Shown in pieces: positions 1 through 10,388 of a stretch of 64,000 nucleotides of DNA. The DNA lies in NCBI GenBank assembly GCA_914767885.1, contig CAJZBQ010000056.1:434001-498000 (forward strand), written 5' to 3'. The DNA is from Blepharisma stoltei (taxonomy: Eukaryota; Ciliophora; Heterotrichea; Heterotrichida; Blepharismidae). A program made the position numbers and the translations under genes. The notes beneath the pieces were generated by a model. The model was not told the origin of the DNA and did not search any database. It saw only the letters and a list, made by a program, of their open reading frames with translations. Positions within the stretch are counted from its first letter, which is position 1, and each line of letters starts with the position of its first letter.

Positions 1-627
1 AGCTGTATAATATAAAGTCCCAAGGGACTCTGATAGCCTTTCATCAGGCTTTATTTTGATCGCAGTTCCAAAATCAATTATTTTTACACTTAAATCGTCC
101 AAACTTTCCTCGAAAACGATGTTTTCTGGCTTTAAATCTCTATGTACAATATTCAGACTATGCAAGTAGCTGACTGCTGATAATAATTGTTTGAGAATAA
201 TTGCTGTTTGTTTTTCGGTAAAAATTTTATGCTCTACAATTTCGTGAAAAAGCTCGCCGCCTTTGCAATGTTCCATCACTATATAGAACTGGTCAAGGTC
301 TTCAAAAAATTCATATACACTTACAATACTAGGATGGTCCAATAATTTTAAGACCTCGATTTCTTGGAGCAGAAGATCTTTATCTCCTGGAGAAAGCTTA
401 TTTTTATCAAAAATTTTTACTGCCCTCTGAGCATTACTCAAAATATGCCTACAAAAATACACTTCCGCAAATGCCCCTGCCCCAAGAAATCTGCCCAATG
501 CATAAACTTCATAAAACTCTTTAGAGTTGATTTTTACAAAAGTGCTTGGCTTTATAATTAAATCATGAACACTTGTTATTTCTTTTGATTTATTCCGATT
601 ATTTGTACAACCTACACTGCACCCCAT
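1..627 (-). CDS. CDPK-like Ser/Thr protein kinase, N-terminal part (cut by window edge)
   Basis: Minus-strand kinase starting at 627 and running off the left edge after 209 codons. It begins MGCS, a typical N-myristoylation/palmitoylation start, so the kinase is probably membrane attached. The glycine loop reads GAGAFAEV, the ATP lysine is in AVKIF, the catalytic loop is HRDLKPEN and the Mg-binding motif is DFGTA. The segment VMEHCKGGELF and this motif set fit the calcium-dependent/CaMK group that ciliates have in large numbers. The EF-hand part, if present, lies outside the window. No TGA, intron or IES falls in the visible part. Confidence 0.85.
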   Translation of the reverse strand, partial: MGCSVGCTNNRNKSKEITSVHDLIIKPSTFVKINSKEFYEVYALGRFLGAGAFAEVYFCRHILSNAQRAVKIFDKNKLSPGDKDLLLQEIEVLKLLDHPSIVSVYEFFEDLDQFYIVMEHCKGGELFHEIVEHKIFTEKQTAIILKQLLSAVSYLHSLNIVHRDLKPENIVFEESLDDLSVKIIDFGTAIKIKPDERLSESLGTLYYTA

Positions 628-843
628 GGTGACTTATTGATTTTTACATGAAAAATTAATAGGTTTTATGGCAGTAAAAAGAATGTTAATGATAATTTAT
701 GTTCTCAGAATATTGATATTCATAGCAGAAATAAGAGCCCAAAAAAAATTTAGGCCTGATTATTACATTTCTTCACACGACAGAAGGGTGAAACGCTAAA
801 TAATTACAGCCAAATAATGATAATTGTTTTTATTAATTATAAT
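628..843. other. intergenic
   Basis: AT-rich spacer between two minus-strand genes. No motif recognised. Confidence 0.6.
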
Positions 844-1263
844 TTATTCATCAAACTCTCTTGCAAGCTGAACAATTTCTTGCATTGACCTTTCCCTTAT
901 CTTCCCTTTCATTTGTACACGAAATGCTGGTACCATTAATGATTTGATTTCCTGTCTTGATTTTAGCGGCTTGATTTGGAACTCAGACATTGGTTCGGTC
1001 CCTAGTATTTCATAGTCAATTACTTTGAGTTTTAGATTATTCATTGAAGCTATAACAGCCCATTTTTTGACACGAATGATGGTATTGGTAGCTATTTCGT
1101 CAAGACCTTCTGATTCAATGCTGTAAAATCCATCTGTAAGAGTGATCGGCTTTTTCTGGATGATCCGTAAGATCATTTGAGAGTTACTGTGCTCAAATGA
1201 GTTTTCATATCTTCGTAAGAAGTCAACAATGAATGCAAACATTGTCCCGCGCACCTCTTCCAT
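844..1263 (-). CDS. hypothetical protein, 139 aa
   Basis: Complete ORF from ATG at 1263 to TAA at 844-846, without in-frame TGA, intron or IES. Family not recognised. It is soluble, mixed charge, with no transmembrane stretch. It starts MEEVRGTMFAFIVDFLRRY and its C-terminal half is rich in Lys/Arg/Glu. Codon use resembles its neighbours. It could be a small autophagy- or membrane-trafficking-type domain, but nothing visible proves this. Confidence 0.6.
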   Translation of the reverse strand: MEEVRGTMFAFIVDFLRRYENSFEHSNSQMILRIIQKKPITLTDGFYSIESEGLDEIATNTIIRVKKWAVIASMNNLKLKVIDYEILGTEPMSEFQIKPLKSRQEIKSLMVPAFRVQMKGKIRERSMQEIVQLAREFDE

Positions 1264-1289
1264 TTTATCAATAATTAATACTTCTATTG

Positions 1290-1617
1290 CATTTTATCTA
1301 ATAAATTAGATCAAGACTAATTAATTTTATAAAAATTAGTTTTCCAACATTAACTTTTTTTAAAAAGATTTTTAAAATTTAAAAAAAATAAATTAATAGA
1401 TTACTTGAAAATTAATTTATTTATAAAAAAATCGATTCAGTGTGAGAATTATTTAAATAACATTCTAATCGCAAAACATTTTATAAAAATGAGTACTTTC
1501 ATCAATAAAATTTTCCTATTGAAAAATAAATTTTGTTCCAATTTAAAGAGTGTTAAAATACCCAAAAAATGCAATTTTTACCAATTCTATTTTATTTCTA
1601 ATTTAAAGCGAGGAGTA
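1290..1617. mobile_element. degenerate copy of the 330-bp MITE family (family 2)
   Basis: The right end aatttaaagcgaggagTA and internal blocks (cgattcagtgtgag; gttccaatttaaag) match copies at 39773-40108 and 46398-46728 in the same order. The left TIR is no longer clear, so that limit is approximate. Lies between two genes. Confidence 0.55.
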
Positions 1618-1691
1618 AGATTAATAAATTTAGAATAGATAATTACAAAGATTTGAAATTTTATTATTGAAATATTATCATATATCACACA

Positions 1692-3248
1692 TTAATATCC
1701 ATCCCCCCTCGAACCAGTTGAGCTTCTCAGCGTTCGAAGTCCTTCAAATCCTTCTTGTATCCATGGATGGAACGCAGCCTCCTGAGGAGTCATTCTAGTA
1801 TCTGGATTCCAATCAATGCACCCTAACTAAATTTTACGCTCAATAAAATTCAAAAATTTCTTATCGCTTGACATTGATTTTTCTTGTAAACTTCGAGTCC
1901 CAGGATATCTCTTTTTCCCTCTACTATTTGCAATTATTTTTGGGTTTAATTCGCTATCAAAAAATAGCTCAGTCTTAGTAGCTTTTTTTAGTAAGGCTAC
2001 TGGAGGGATTCCTTTGATTTCCATGATGCAGAGCAATTGCTCGTGCTCAGTTTCACCTGCAAAGAGAGGATACCCTGAGTGGAGTTCTGATAAGATACAG
2101 CCTAAAGATCACATATCAATTGCCATAGAATAGGGAAGCCCAAGAATTATTTCTGGGGCTCTGTAGAAGCGACTTTGTATATAAGTGTACAGTTTTTCAT
2201 GCTCAAAACAAGAAGAGCCAAAATCAATTATTTTTATGCCAGATTTTGTAGGGTTTTTTAATAAAATATTTTCTGGCTTGAGGTCGCAATGGATTATTTT
2301 ATGCTCTGATAGAAATGCTAATGAAGCTAACAGCTGTATAGCAAACCTTCTGACCAAAGACAAAGAAAACCCATTTGAGCCGTTGCTGCGCAAAAGTTCA
2401 TATAAATTAATGCTAAGCAGCTCAAATGTTAAACAAATATGAGAACGAAAAACAAAATAATTCTGCATATGAACACAATGGGCATCTTCTTTGTCGTGGT
2501 ACTTAATATGGTGTAATATTTTTATTTCTACTTTTCCTTGCCTATGGAACCTTTTCTCATTTCTGATAATTTTCAGCGCAACTTCTTGGTTGGTTTTATG
2601 ATCTAAACACTTGCATACTTGCCCAAACGACCCTTTCCCTAAAATCTGTTTTATTTCAAATCTATAAGCTACATGGTCACCAACAACTAGTTTATAGTCA
2701 GATCTTTCATCATCATAGCCATAATTGTTCGCATTTATATCAGGCTTAGTCTTGCTTGATTTAAATCCAATGTAATAAATTTGTTCGAATTCTAAAATTT
2801 CTTCTTGCTCATACTTATTCATAAAATTTCCGAACTGCTTTAATGCCTCCTGAGGAGGTAACGGTAATTTTGACTGTTTTAGAACTTCATCTGGGTCAAT
2901 CTTTTTCCGTAGCTTAAGCGTTCTTGGGCTCGGTTTTACTTGCATTGAATCATCCCTACTAAAACTTGCCCTGCTTATTTTTCTGCTTGAATTGAGAGAT
3001 TTATTCGTTGAAGACAAGCTGGAGTTAAATGAATTGTTATTATCAGGGAAAAAAATTTCGATCTTTCGCTTTGAAGAAGGGTTTTTAGAAGTGCTTGGAG
3101 CCTTTGGGGTATTAAATTGAAATGAAATGGAATTGTTTTTTGATTTTGTGCTCAGAGAAATCAAAGAATTCTTCTTGCTTGGTCTCCGTTTTTGAGTAGA
3201 TGAGAATGTTCGAAGTCTTGTTACTTTTGGTTCTTCTGGTCTGCTCAT
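1692..3248 (-). CDS. DYRK-family dual-specificity kinase, 513 aa
   Basis: Two exons with a 15-nt intron (1823-1837) give 514 codons including the stop. A Ser/Lys-rich N-terminal tail of about 150 residues precedes the kinase domain. Landmarks: GKGSFGQV glycine loop, ALKIIRNEKRFHRQ with the ATP lysine, HCDLKPENILL catalytic loop, DFGSSCFE, and the DYRK-specific YTYIQSRFYRAPE activation loop with its autophosphorylated YxY. An in-frame TGA supplies Trp in IDMWSLGCI, a position that is Trp in nearly all kinases. The last exon gives the family-typical CIDWNPDTRMTPQEA. The tail could carry regulatory phosphosites. Class II DYRK (DYRK2/4-like) is most likely. Confidence 0.93.
1823..1837 (-). other. 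15-nt spliceosomal intron
   Basis: gtaaaatttagttag on the minus strand. It removes an in-frame TAG and joins FIER to CIDWNP of the DYRK kinase. Length and GT..AG ends fit the heterotrich 15/16-nt intron class. Confidence 0.93.
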
Positions 3249-3454
3249 TTTAACAAATTTGGATAATAATTTTTGCTCAAAGATTTAGATGATTAATTTT
3301 AGATGAAGAAATTCAAAAAAGTTAAAGAGGAGTATAAGAAGATAGAATAAAAATTTCCTGGAGATAAATTAAAACCATATTATTTAGGATAAAAAATACT
3401 TGCATAGGTTCGTTAAAAAATAATGAGGAAATAAAATATTAATAAAATATCATA

Positions 3455-4345
3455 ATGGATAATTCTAAATTTTTGAAGCTTTATGAAAATCTTGTAGCAA
3501 TTGGATATCCTTTATCAAGTGATTCATGCAGCTCTATAGATGAAATTGAAAGAGAAATGACAATTTTCCTGATTCCAGGCGAAGCGAGACTGCACATACA
3601 AGAATGGCTCATAGAAAAATATGAGCCTGGTATTCTTTCAGACTCAGACTTGAACTTATTGTCAGAAAATCAGTATCACCGTCTGCATTATGCTTATTTA
3701 CAAATTGGCTTAGGAGCTCAATCTCTCGAAGTAATCCAAGGACAATGTGGGCATGATTCATCGATTTCTTTATTGATAAACTTAGTTGAGCTTGTGAAAT
3801 TTAGCTCAGCTGACCCAGTTTCTACTTTAAAAAACTCTGAATTATGCTTAAATTACATAACAGAGAATCTTCAAGATATTTTCAGTCAAGAATTAAAAAT
3901 ATTCCCTCCTACTTTTCCACAAAAATATTCCTCAAGCAGCAAAAATGCTTTGATCGACCTAGACCAAACCATTCAGTACTGAGAAAACCATTTAGAGTCT
4001 TTAAAATCACAAACATCTCTATTAAACGTTGAAGTTTTCTATGAAGAACCCACAAAGCAGCAAGTAAAAGACCTCAAAGAAGAAATAGAAAAATTTTCAA
4101 AAGAAATAAAAGACTATAGGTCACTCTATGAACAAGAAATTCAGCAGGAATTAGCTCATAAATACTATGGACTCGACCAGCAAGCTGTCTCTGCTATACA
4201 ATCGGCACCTCATTTTTCGCCTTTACTAGGAATTGGGAAAAAGTCTTCTGACTGTAAAAAATCTCATGAAAAAGTTATGAAATTATTAGAGGACATTGAA
4301 AATATTTGGGGTATGCTAAATGTAATAAAAACTTCTTCACAATAG
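3455..4345 (+). CDS. HAUS7-like augmin subunit (tentative), 296 aa
   Basis: Intact reading frame once the TGA at 3980 is read as Trp; stop TAG at 4343-4345. The N-terminal ~100 residues resemble the calponin-homology-like fold of augmin subunit 7: a predicted short helical bundle with an ARLHIQEWLIEKYEP segment like the conserved LEILEWL motif. A C-terminal coiled-coil region (about residues 175-235) follows. Augmin recruits gamma-tubulin to spindle microtubules. The assignment rests on this pattern and overall size, so another coiled-coil cytoskeletal protein is possible. Confidence 0.5.
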
Positions 4346-4423
4346 TAAACTCGTTATAATAATGCTAAAATTGCATATATGAATAAACATATTCCTGATG
4401 GTGAATAATAGTAACATATATAA

Positions 4424-5744
4424 ATGGAAGAAGGAAAGGAAATTTCCGAGCCAAAAGTGGAAAGCGAGGCTCACCAAGTAAGCGAAGGCACTGAAACTTC
4501 AGAAAAGAAAGAAGACATTGTGACTCCTTTCAATATAAGTGCTGGTGACACAGGAGTTGACTATGACAAACTGGTAGCACAGTTTGGATGTCAATATGTA
4601 GTTCCTGAGCATGTTGCTCAATTCGAAGCTATCACAGGCCGCAAAGCTCACCACTTGCTAAGAAGAGGGATTTATTTTGCCCATAGAGATCTTGATATGA
4701 TTTTAACTCGTGCAAGAGAAGGAAAACCCTGGTATCTATACACTGGCAGAGGGCCAAGCTCAGCCGCTCTTCATCTAGGCCACTTGATTCCTTTCATCTT
4801 CAATAAATGGCTCCAAGACGTGTTTGATGTCCCAATCTGCATACAAATTACTGATGATGAAAAATACCTTTACCGACCTGAGCTAAGCTTTGATGACGTC
4901 CAAGGATTTGCAAGGGAAAACATCCGTGACATCATTGCATGTGGCTTTGATATTATTCTGCATTTTATTGAATTTTTACTATTTTTTTTGAAAAAAAAAT
5001 TTACGTATAAGAAATTTAATATGGTATAATAAGACTTTTATTTTCAAAGACACTGACTATATAAAGCAGCTTTATCCAAACTTCATAAAAATGCAAAAAC
5101 ATATCACTCTTAATCAAATTTTTGGGTGCTTTGGCTTTGATGGCAGCGATAATGTAGGGAAATTTGCTTATCCGCCTCTGCAGGCAGTCCCAGCCTTTTC
5201 TAACTCTTTCCCTCATCTTTTTGGGACTAGGACTGACATCCCTTGCTTGATTCCAGAAGCAATAGACCAGGATCCTTATTTCAGAATGACCAGAGATGTC
5301 GCGCCAAGAATTCAGTATTTAAAGCCAGCGGTTCTCCATGCGAAATTTTTCCCAGCATTGCAAGGGTTGAATACTAAAATGAGCGCAAGTGATGAGAACT
5401 CAGCTATTTATTTGACCGATACCCCTGATATGATTGAAAAGAAGATTAAAAGCTATGCTTTTTCAGGTGGTGGGAGGTCATTAAAAGAACATAGAGAAAA
5501 AGGAGCTAATTTGAGCGTAGATGTACCGTTCCAGTACTTGTCTTTCTTCATGGAAGATGATGAAAGACTTGAAGAAATTAGAGTAAAATATGGAAGCGGA
5601 GAAATGCTGACTAGCGAAGTGAAAAAAGATTTAATTACTCTATTGCAAAATCTTGTTGCAGAACATCAAAGAAAAAGAGCTGAAGTAACGGATGAAATCA
5701 TTGATGAGTTCATGAGACCTAGACCTCTAAATATAAGGCTATAG
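4424..5744 (+). CDS. WARS1: cytosolic tryptophanyl-tRNA synthetase, 415 aa
   Basis: Class I synthetase charging tRNA-Trp. Landmarks: the HIGH-equivalent in [10 protein letters not shown], the motif-rich QITDDEKYL segment, and KMSAS (KMSKS loop) in [16 protein letters not shown]. About 60 N-terminal residues are low-complexity acidic; the catalytic core is complete and of normal length. The frame is broken by a 73-bp IES (4956-5028). Precise TA-to-TA removal gives [14 protein letters not shown], which matches the animal/fungal family consensus exactly at the junction. Without removal the protein ends after about 200 residues. Because TGA means Trp here, this enzyme serves both UGG- and UGA-reading tRNAs. 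Confidence 0.96.
4956..5028. other. short TA-bounded IES (73 bp) in WARS1
   Basis: AT-rich insert flanked by TA at 4954-4955 and 5027-5028. Among several possible TA pairs this one restores the consensus DINKTFIF. No clear terminal repeat, typical of the short non-repetitive IES class. Confidence 0.85.
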
Positions 5745-6980
5745 TTTATTAAATAGTTAGCTAAGGGATAAATAAAATGTTTTAATGAAAAATTCAATAT
5801 ATATTCAAGATGAGATTATGATTTTCTTATAATTACAATTGCAGCATTTTTATGAGTGATGCTTTTAGTGAAGCTTATCTCCTTGATTAGATTACTTTTA
5901 GAAAATAAAAAAAATTAGAGAAAATTGTATTATATTTTAGATGATGCAGGTGCTCACAAGACAAATGAAAATAATAACTTATACAAGAAACTTATAATAA
6001 ATATTGTTTTTAATTCGCAATACACTCATCAATTTACATTTGCTGAGATGATAAAGTTAAGTTTCATATGTTAGAAGTAGTAAGATTTCAGAAGTTAAAT
6101 ATGGATATTGATTTGATCCAAGAAAATTTAAATGTAAGCAGCATAATAGAAAACATATTGAAAAACTATATTATGAAATGCAGTTAATATGATCGATTTG
6201 GACAATTAATTAACTTTTCTATTGGCACAATAATCCTAAAAAATAATTTTAATTTAAAATGAACTTTAGGGCGTTCGAAGATATTTATTAGCTGCGATAG
6301 TGCTATGATATGTCTCAAAATAAGCTGGATTCTTGGCATTACAACACAATTCTCTCCTTGACATGCAGTTCAAATCGTTTTTATGATCTATAGGAAAAGC
6401 AATTTTTTACAATTTGATAAATTCAATTACACCCTCTATAAACCGATCACTGCTTTAGATCGGGTTTGACTGATGTCAGGAGATGTCAGATTGAGAAAAT
6501 TACTGGTAAAGTCAACTCCCCAGTGATAAATCTCCAATAGCAATTTGATTTGCCATCTGAGGGGTTTATTTATTAGCAAAGTTTGGTTCGTAAACTCCCC
6601 ATCTGACCGTATCCCGACGTCAGTCAAACCCGATCCAAATCAGGGGTCGGCTATAAATCGGAAAAGGATTTTTATTCGAATTTTAAAATAGAGGAGTCAG
6701 AGAAAGCTCATATGATTATTTAGGAATCATTGGAGAGTTGTTGAATTAAAAGAGAAGATTAAAGTAAAACAAAAATAATTTAATTCCAATTCTAAAATAA
6801 AAGCGAATAGCTATGCATATTAAGCATCTCTCTAGCTATTATTCATAAATTATACAATAAGCAAAGAGAAATTCAGATTTATCAATAGTCTTGCAAACTA
6901 AAACAATGCATAAAGAGTATATGAAAGAAGTGATAGCAATTAATTTGATTATTAGATGCAAATAGATTAACCAGATTGAT
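5745..6980. other. intergenic, AT-rich
   Basis: No coding region recognised on either strand with TGA read as Trp. Contains the palindromic element at 6443-6650; otherwise plain AT-rich DNA. Confidence 0.5.
6443..6650. mobile_element. MITE-like element with 35-bp TIRs
   Basis: Left 6443-6477 and right 6616-6650 are inverted repeats with about 5 mismatches (core gatcgggtttgactga). Each is preceded or followed by CTATAAA, so a TATA/TA duplication is likely. It is GC-richer than its surroundings. No other copy is seen in the window. Confidence 0.75.
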
Positions 6981-8017
6981 TAATGAGATTTTAACGCATC
7001 ATAAGGCTTTAATAAAGGATCTGCTATCATCTTGCTCCTTGATTCAACCTGCCTGTACCTCCTGATCAATCGGGCAACTCCCTAGCGTGAAACTGGGCGT
7101 TATGTCCCAGGTTTTGGATTTCCATCTTAGCCGACAGTCCTACCAGAAAATTTGTTTTTCAAATTTTGTTGACGTATAGGAATTGCCCGAGGATGGCGCA
7201 AGATAGCGCCATCCTCGGGCAATTGCTATACTACTGGGTGACGTAACTCATCCAACTACGGGTAGTGAGTGCACATCCTCGTCCAGTAGGAGCAACATCT
7301 TAAAGGTCGTGATCGACCGGTGGTGAGCAACCGGGTGAAGCATGAAGGGTGAAGGTAGAGCTGGGGAAACCCGCGCCAATACGACGAGCCTCTATAATAC
7401 TAATTAATGTTAATGTTAATGATTCAACCTGCCTGTCATTGAGATCCTCTAGCTCGCAAATATATTCCAATGCTAATCTTCTATACCAATCATAGTAAAC
7501 CATTGTTACTCCTCCCATTAGCATTATGGTTGGATAATGGTATGCTTCTGCTTACTCCCCCCCCCCCCCTCCGTGAGCGAACAAAAAAATTTTGTTCACT
7601 CACGGAGGGGGGGTTAATTTTTTTTTTTTAAAAAACAATTTATATATAAATTTTATAAAAAAATATTTTTTTCGAAATTTTAAAAAAAAAATCCTAATTT
7701 GCAAAAATTGGGAAGCAAATACTAATTTAATTTGCAAAATTTATGTTTTAAAACGCAATTTGTTTAAAATTAAACAGAATTAGCTCTAGATTTCATTATA
7801 CTAATTATCACTTATATAGCAAAATTTTTTTTCTATTAAAAATATTTTTGTTCACTCACGGAGGGTGGGTTTTTGGTCAAAAAATGGCGATTTTTCTAAT
7901 GGTTTTGTTCGCTCACGGGGGGGGGGGGGGAGTTAGAATTTACTGTAAAGATAAGGCTTCCGAATCGCTTTGTTATATAAAAGCTTACTTTCCAGATCAT
8001 TTATCGAACAATTCCAT
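6981..8017 (-). CDS. small single-TM protein, 79 aa, interrupted by a retroposon and a MITE
   Basis: Reconstructed minus-strand gene: exon 8017-7989, intron 7988-7968 (21 nt), exon 7967-7944, a 15-nt intron carrying a MITE, exon 7547-7421, a retroposon, exon 7040-6981. Summed exons are 240 nt (80 codons). It starts MELFDKWSG. The hydrophobic stretch PTIMLMGGVTMVYY looks like one membrane segment, followed by a charged helix (EYICELEDLNDRQVESRSK). Family unknown; size and layout suggest a small organelle membrane subunit. The first intron is longer than usual for this genome, so the 5' part is less certain than the C-terminal 54 residues. Confidence 0.5.
7040..7436 (+). mobile_element. short retroposon with 17-bp target-site duplication
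   Basis: Perfect direct repeats TGATTCAACCTGCCTGT at 7040-7056 and 7420-7436 flank a GC-rich body that ends in a (TTAATG)n tail (7402-7420). Removing one repeat plus the body restores the host frame. No ORF of note, so it is a SINE or a strongly 5'-truncated LINE. A 56-bp hairpin element is nested inside. Confidence 0.82.
7175..7230. repeat. minimal foldback element nested in retroposon
   Basis: Perfect 19-bp arms aattgcccgaggatggcgc (7181-7199 and 7206-7224) separated by 6 nt and flanked by TATA on both sides. The arms equal the outer TIR of elements at 17964-18192 and 28158-28386. Confidence 0.8.
7555..7935. mobile_element. family-1 MITE (CTCCGTGAGCGAAC)
   Basis: 381 bp between TA at 7553-7554 and 7934-7935. 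Left end poly-C plus inverted core pair; right end two direct cores. It lies inside what would otherwise be the 15-nt intron gtaaattcTAagcag of the small minus-strand gene. Confidence 0.9.
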
Positions 8018-8603
8018 TGAAATTCCTAAGATTGGAAAAAATATATCAATTATTGATCGAACGATTTTCACATAGTCAAGAATGAAACCCCATCCCAATC
8101 TAACTACCTATCTTTGATCATAAAGACTATTAGAGATATTATAGTTTATTTATTTCTATACAGTTCTGATGCAATTTATAGCACCTAAGCAAATATATTA
8201 CATACTCTATCTTTAATATCTAGCGCATGATACATTTTTCTTTTAAATTTATTAAAAATTATATATAATTTTGTTATAATCCATCCTTTGTCGAACGATT
8301 GCAATCAGCTCGATTAAAGACGGGAGGATGGATTTAGCAAAAAAGGCACTGCTTGCACCAAGTCAGAATAAACCCATTTATAAACTAGAATTTTAATATG
8401 AAGGATTGGATTAATTTTTGATTTAAAAGAAATAGAAATTTTAGAATTTTTTACTTATTTAGATTTTAGATCAAATATAATAGTTTTTGTTGAGATTAAA
8501 TATTGATCAATAACAAAATAAGTTTAAAACTTTTTATTTCTTAAAATGGCTAGTAAGTTTGAATCAAATATTTAATATGATACTGATTATCCGATAAAAA
8601 AAG
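8018..8603. other. intergenic with decayed foldback
   Basis: AT-rich. At 8280-8337 a decayed inverted repeat (atccatcct ... aggatggat with cgaacgattgc/agctcgatt between) resembles the terminal hairpin of the 14201-14745 element. Confidence 0.4.
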
Positions 8604-8834
8604 TTAAAATATTATGCAAGGGCATTTCAAGCAACGATACTGAGAAATGTTATCATATCTACTGATGCTAGACTTATCTAGAGGAATATCTTTTATGCTT
8701 ATGCATGATGACTGCTCACTATAAAATGTTAGCTCGTTTTCATAGCAGCCTGAATTGTCTATGTTCTGGCTTTCTCGGCATCCTATTGATAAAATTCCAC
8801 TGCTTTCTATGCTTGCACGGCTTTGTTCTGTCAT
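8604..8834 (-). CDS. hypothetical protein, 76 aa
   Basis: ORF with ATG at 8834 and TAA at 8604-8606. Ser-rich, with 7 Cys; the C-terminus contains CLKCPC. No family recognised and no in-frame TGA. Amino-acid composition looks coding, but support is only the open frame. Confidence 0.35.
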   Translation of the reverse strand: MTEQSRASIESSGILSIGCRESQNIDNSGCYENELTFYSEQSSCISIKDIPLDKSSISRYDNISQYRCLKCPCIIF

Positions 8835-9789
8835 ATTTTTTTATTCTAGTAAAAAAATAGATTTCTATGAATAGCCGTTCTTTCTGCTTACAGAATTTGT
8901 TTATTAAATATCAATAGATTAAATTAGAAACTTACCCATCAGCAATTTTTAAAAAAAGTTTTGATAGGTTTATAGCTTGAAAGATTTTTAAAATATCTTT
9001 CTCAGTCCATCAATTTTTGACACTATCAAAAATGCTTCATTTTTATTATGAATTTGTCTCTAATCTGAAAATTTCTATTCTTCTGCTTTGATTCTAAATT
9101 TTTTTCAGTTTAGAAGTTAATAGAACCTGAAATTATTTAATATCAATAATTGGCAATAATGCAAATAAAAGCAATTTCTTTATATCAATGCTTTGGATAT
9201 TTAGACTTTCGGTCAATAATAATTTGCGAATCAAAAACAAACTAAGAGAAAAAGTAGAGGTCTTCACAACTTTTTTTATGAATAAACAAATTTTAGCAAT
9301 TATTGAAAAACCTTAGAAACCGTCTTTTAAGAAGGACCTGCAATTTCTTAAGCTTTAATGCTTTCTAAAATAAATAATTTTAGAAATCCGCTCATTTCAA
9401 AATATTTTTGTTAATATAATAATTTTAGGTGTAACAGAAATCAGGGAAAAATAAAGCTGATGCTTTGCAGTTTTATTCAATCAAACTCAGCCTAATCTTT
9501 AGCAAAAATAATGCAAGAGTCCAGTTTTTCTTATAGAAATTTGAAAAATTTATAACGAAAAACAAAAAATCGGTAATGCTCTGATAAAATTAATGAGATA
9601 TGCCCTTTTGAGAAGTAATAAATATTTTTGGGTACTTTTTTAAAGCCTTTTTTGATCTTTTGCAGATATTTTCAAGTATATGCAGCTCTTTACATTTTAT
9701 TATTCCTTATTTTGCTTTTTGATTTTTGATTTTTTAGTATAAGAATTAGGATTATTAAAAGTCAGGCGCTATATATATTGGTGAAGCAA

Positions 9790-10267
9790 TCACTAAAGAC
9801 CTCCCGTACGGGAGGTTCTACCGCTTTTCGACTCCAGCCCAGAGGGTCTATCCTTCATACGAGTGTCCTTCCGGTACCTTCTGTCTCCACCTTGCCTTGC
9901 GGCTTCAGTCTTGAGTGCTTATGGATTTCTGCTTCCTACTACGGGCGATTGGAGTAGCTTGATTCCATATATCGTTATTTGCAGATTTTTGAACTTTATC
10001 ATCTAAGTGTGGAAATTTTTTCCGTGTGTGAAAAGAGGATTCCACATGTGAAATCAAAAGGGCTCCACACGTGAAATCACCTTTTCACACGCGGGAAAAA
10101 AATTCCACACTTAGGTGGTAAAGTTCAAAAATCTGCTAATAAAGATATCAACTCTTTGGAGTCTGTCGGGCGCTAAAGTGGCTTTCTTTGACAGCTACAG
10201 GAAAAAGACAGTCCTTCAAGAATTACAATGGACTTCTCATATAAGTAATTAATGCTAATGTTAATGC
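9790..10267 (+). mobile_element. retroposon remnant with (TTAATG)n-type tail
   Basis: GC-rich block, short tail at 10246-10267 of TTAATG-like units, same polarity as the element at 7040-7436. The left limit is approximate because no TSD is visible. It carries the 9981-10136 foldback. Confidence 0.45.
9981..10136. repeat. 156-bp near-perfect palindrome (foldback element)
   Basis: Arms of about 75 bp start gcagatttttgaactttatc and end with its complement. The inside is made of ccacacgtg/cacgtgtgg-like units as in the 17964-18192 and 28158-28386 IESs. The outer end differs from those. Confidence 0.8.
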
Positions 10268-10388
10268 TGCGCCAAGAGGGCAGGCTAGCACATGTCACCA
10301 TTTTAATGTATTTTTTAATATAAGAAAATAATCTTTTTTTAGCTACTATTTGCATAATATTTTTTCAACATAAATTATAAATAGGATT

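Larger units (their letters stand above)
8835..10388. other. intergenic, holds retroposon-like GC-rich stretch
   Basis: 8835-9770 is AT-rich with nothing recognised. About 9790-10267 is GC-richer and ends in taattaatgctaatgttaatgc, like the tail of the 7040-7436 retroposon. No target-site duplication was found. Confidence 0.45.

Noticed and set aside
7180-7230. Rho-independent terminator
   Set aside because: The perfect hairpin has no U-tract, belongs to a dispersed element family with TATA flanks, and this is a eukaryotic genome.
7848-8075. ORFs starting MFTHGGWVFGQK or ending in FVHSRRGG / PPPPSVSEQKNH at several MITE ends
   Set aside because: They are translations of the MITE ends and poly-C/poly-G runs, repeated with each copy, and are removed with the IES. 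Not genes.
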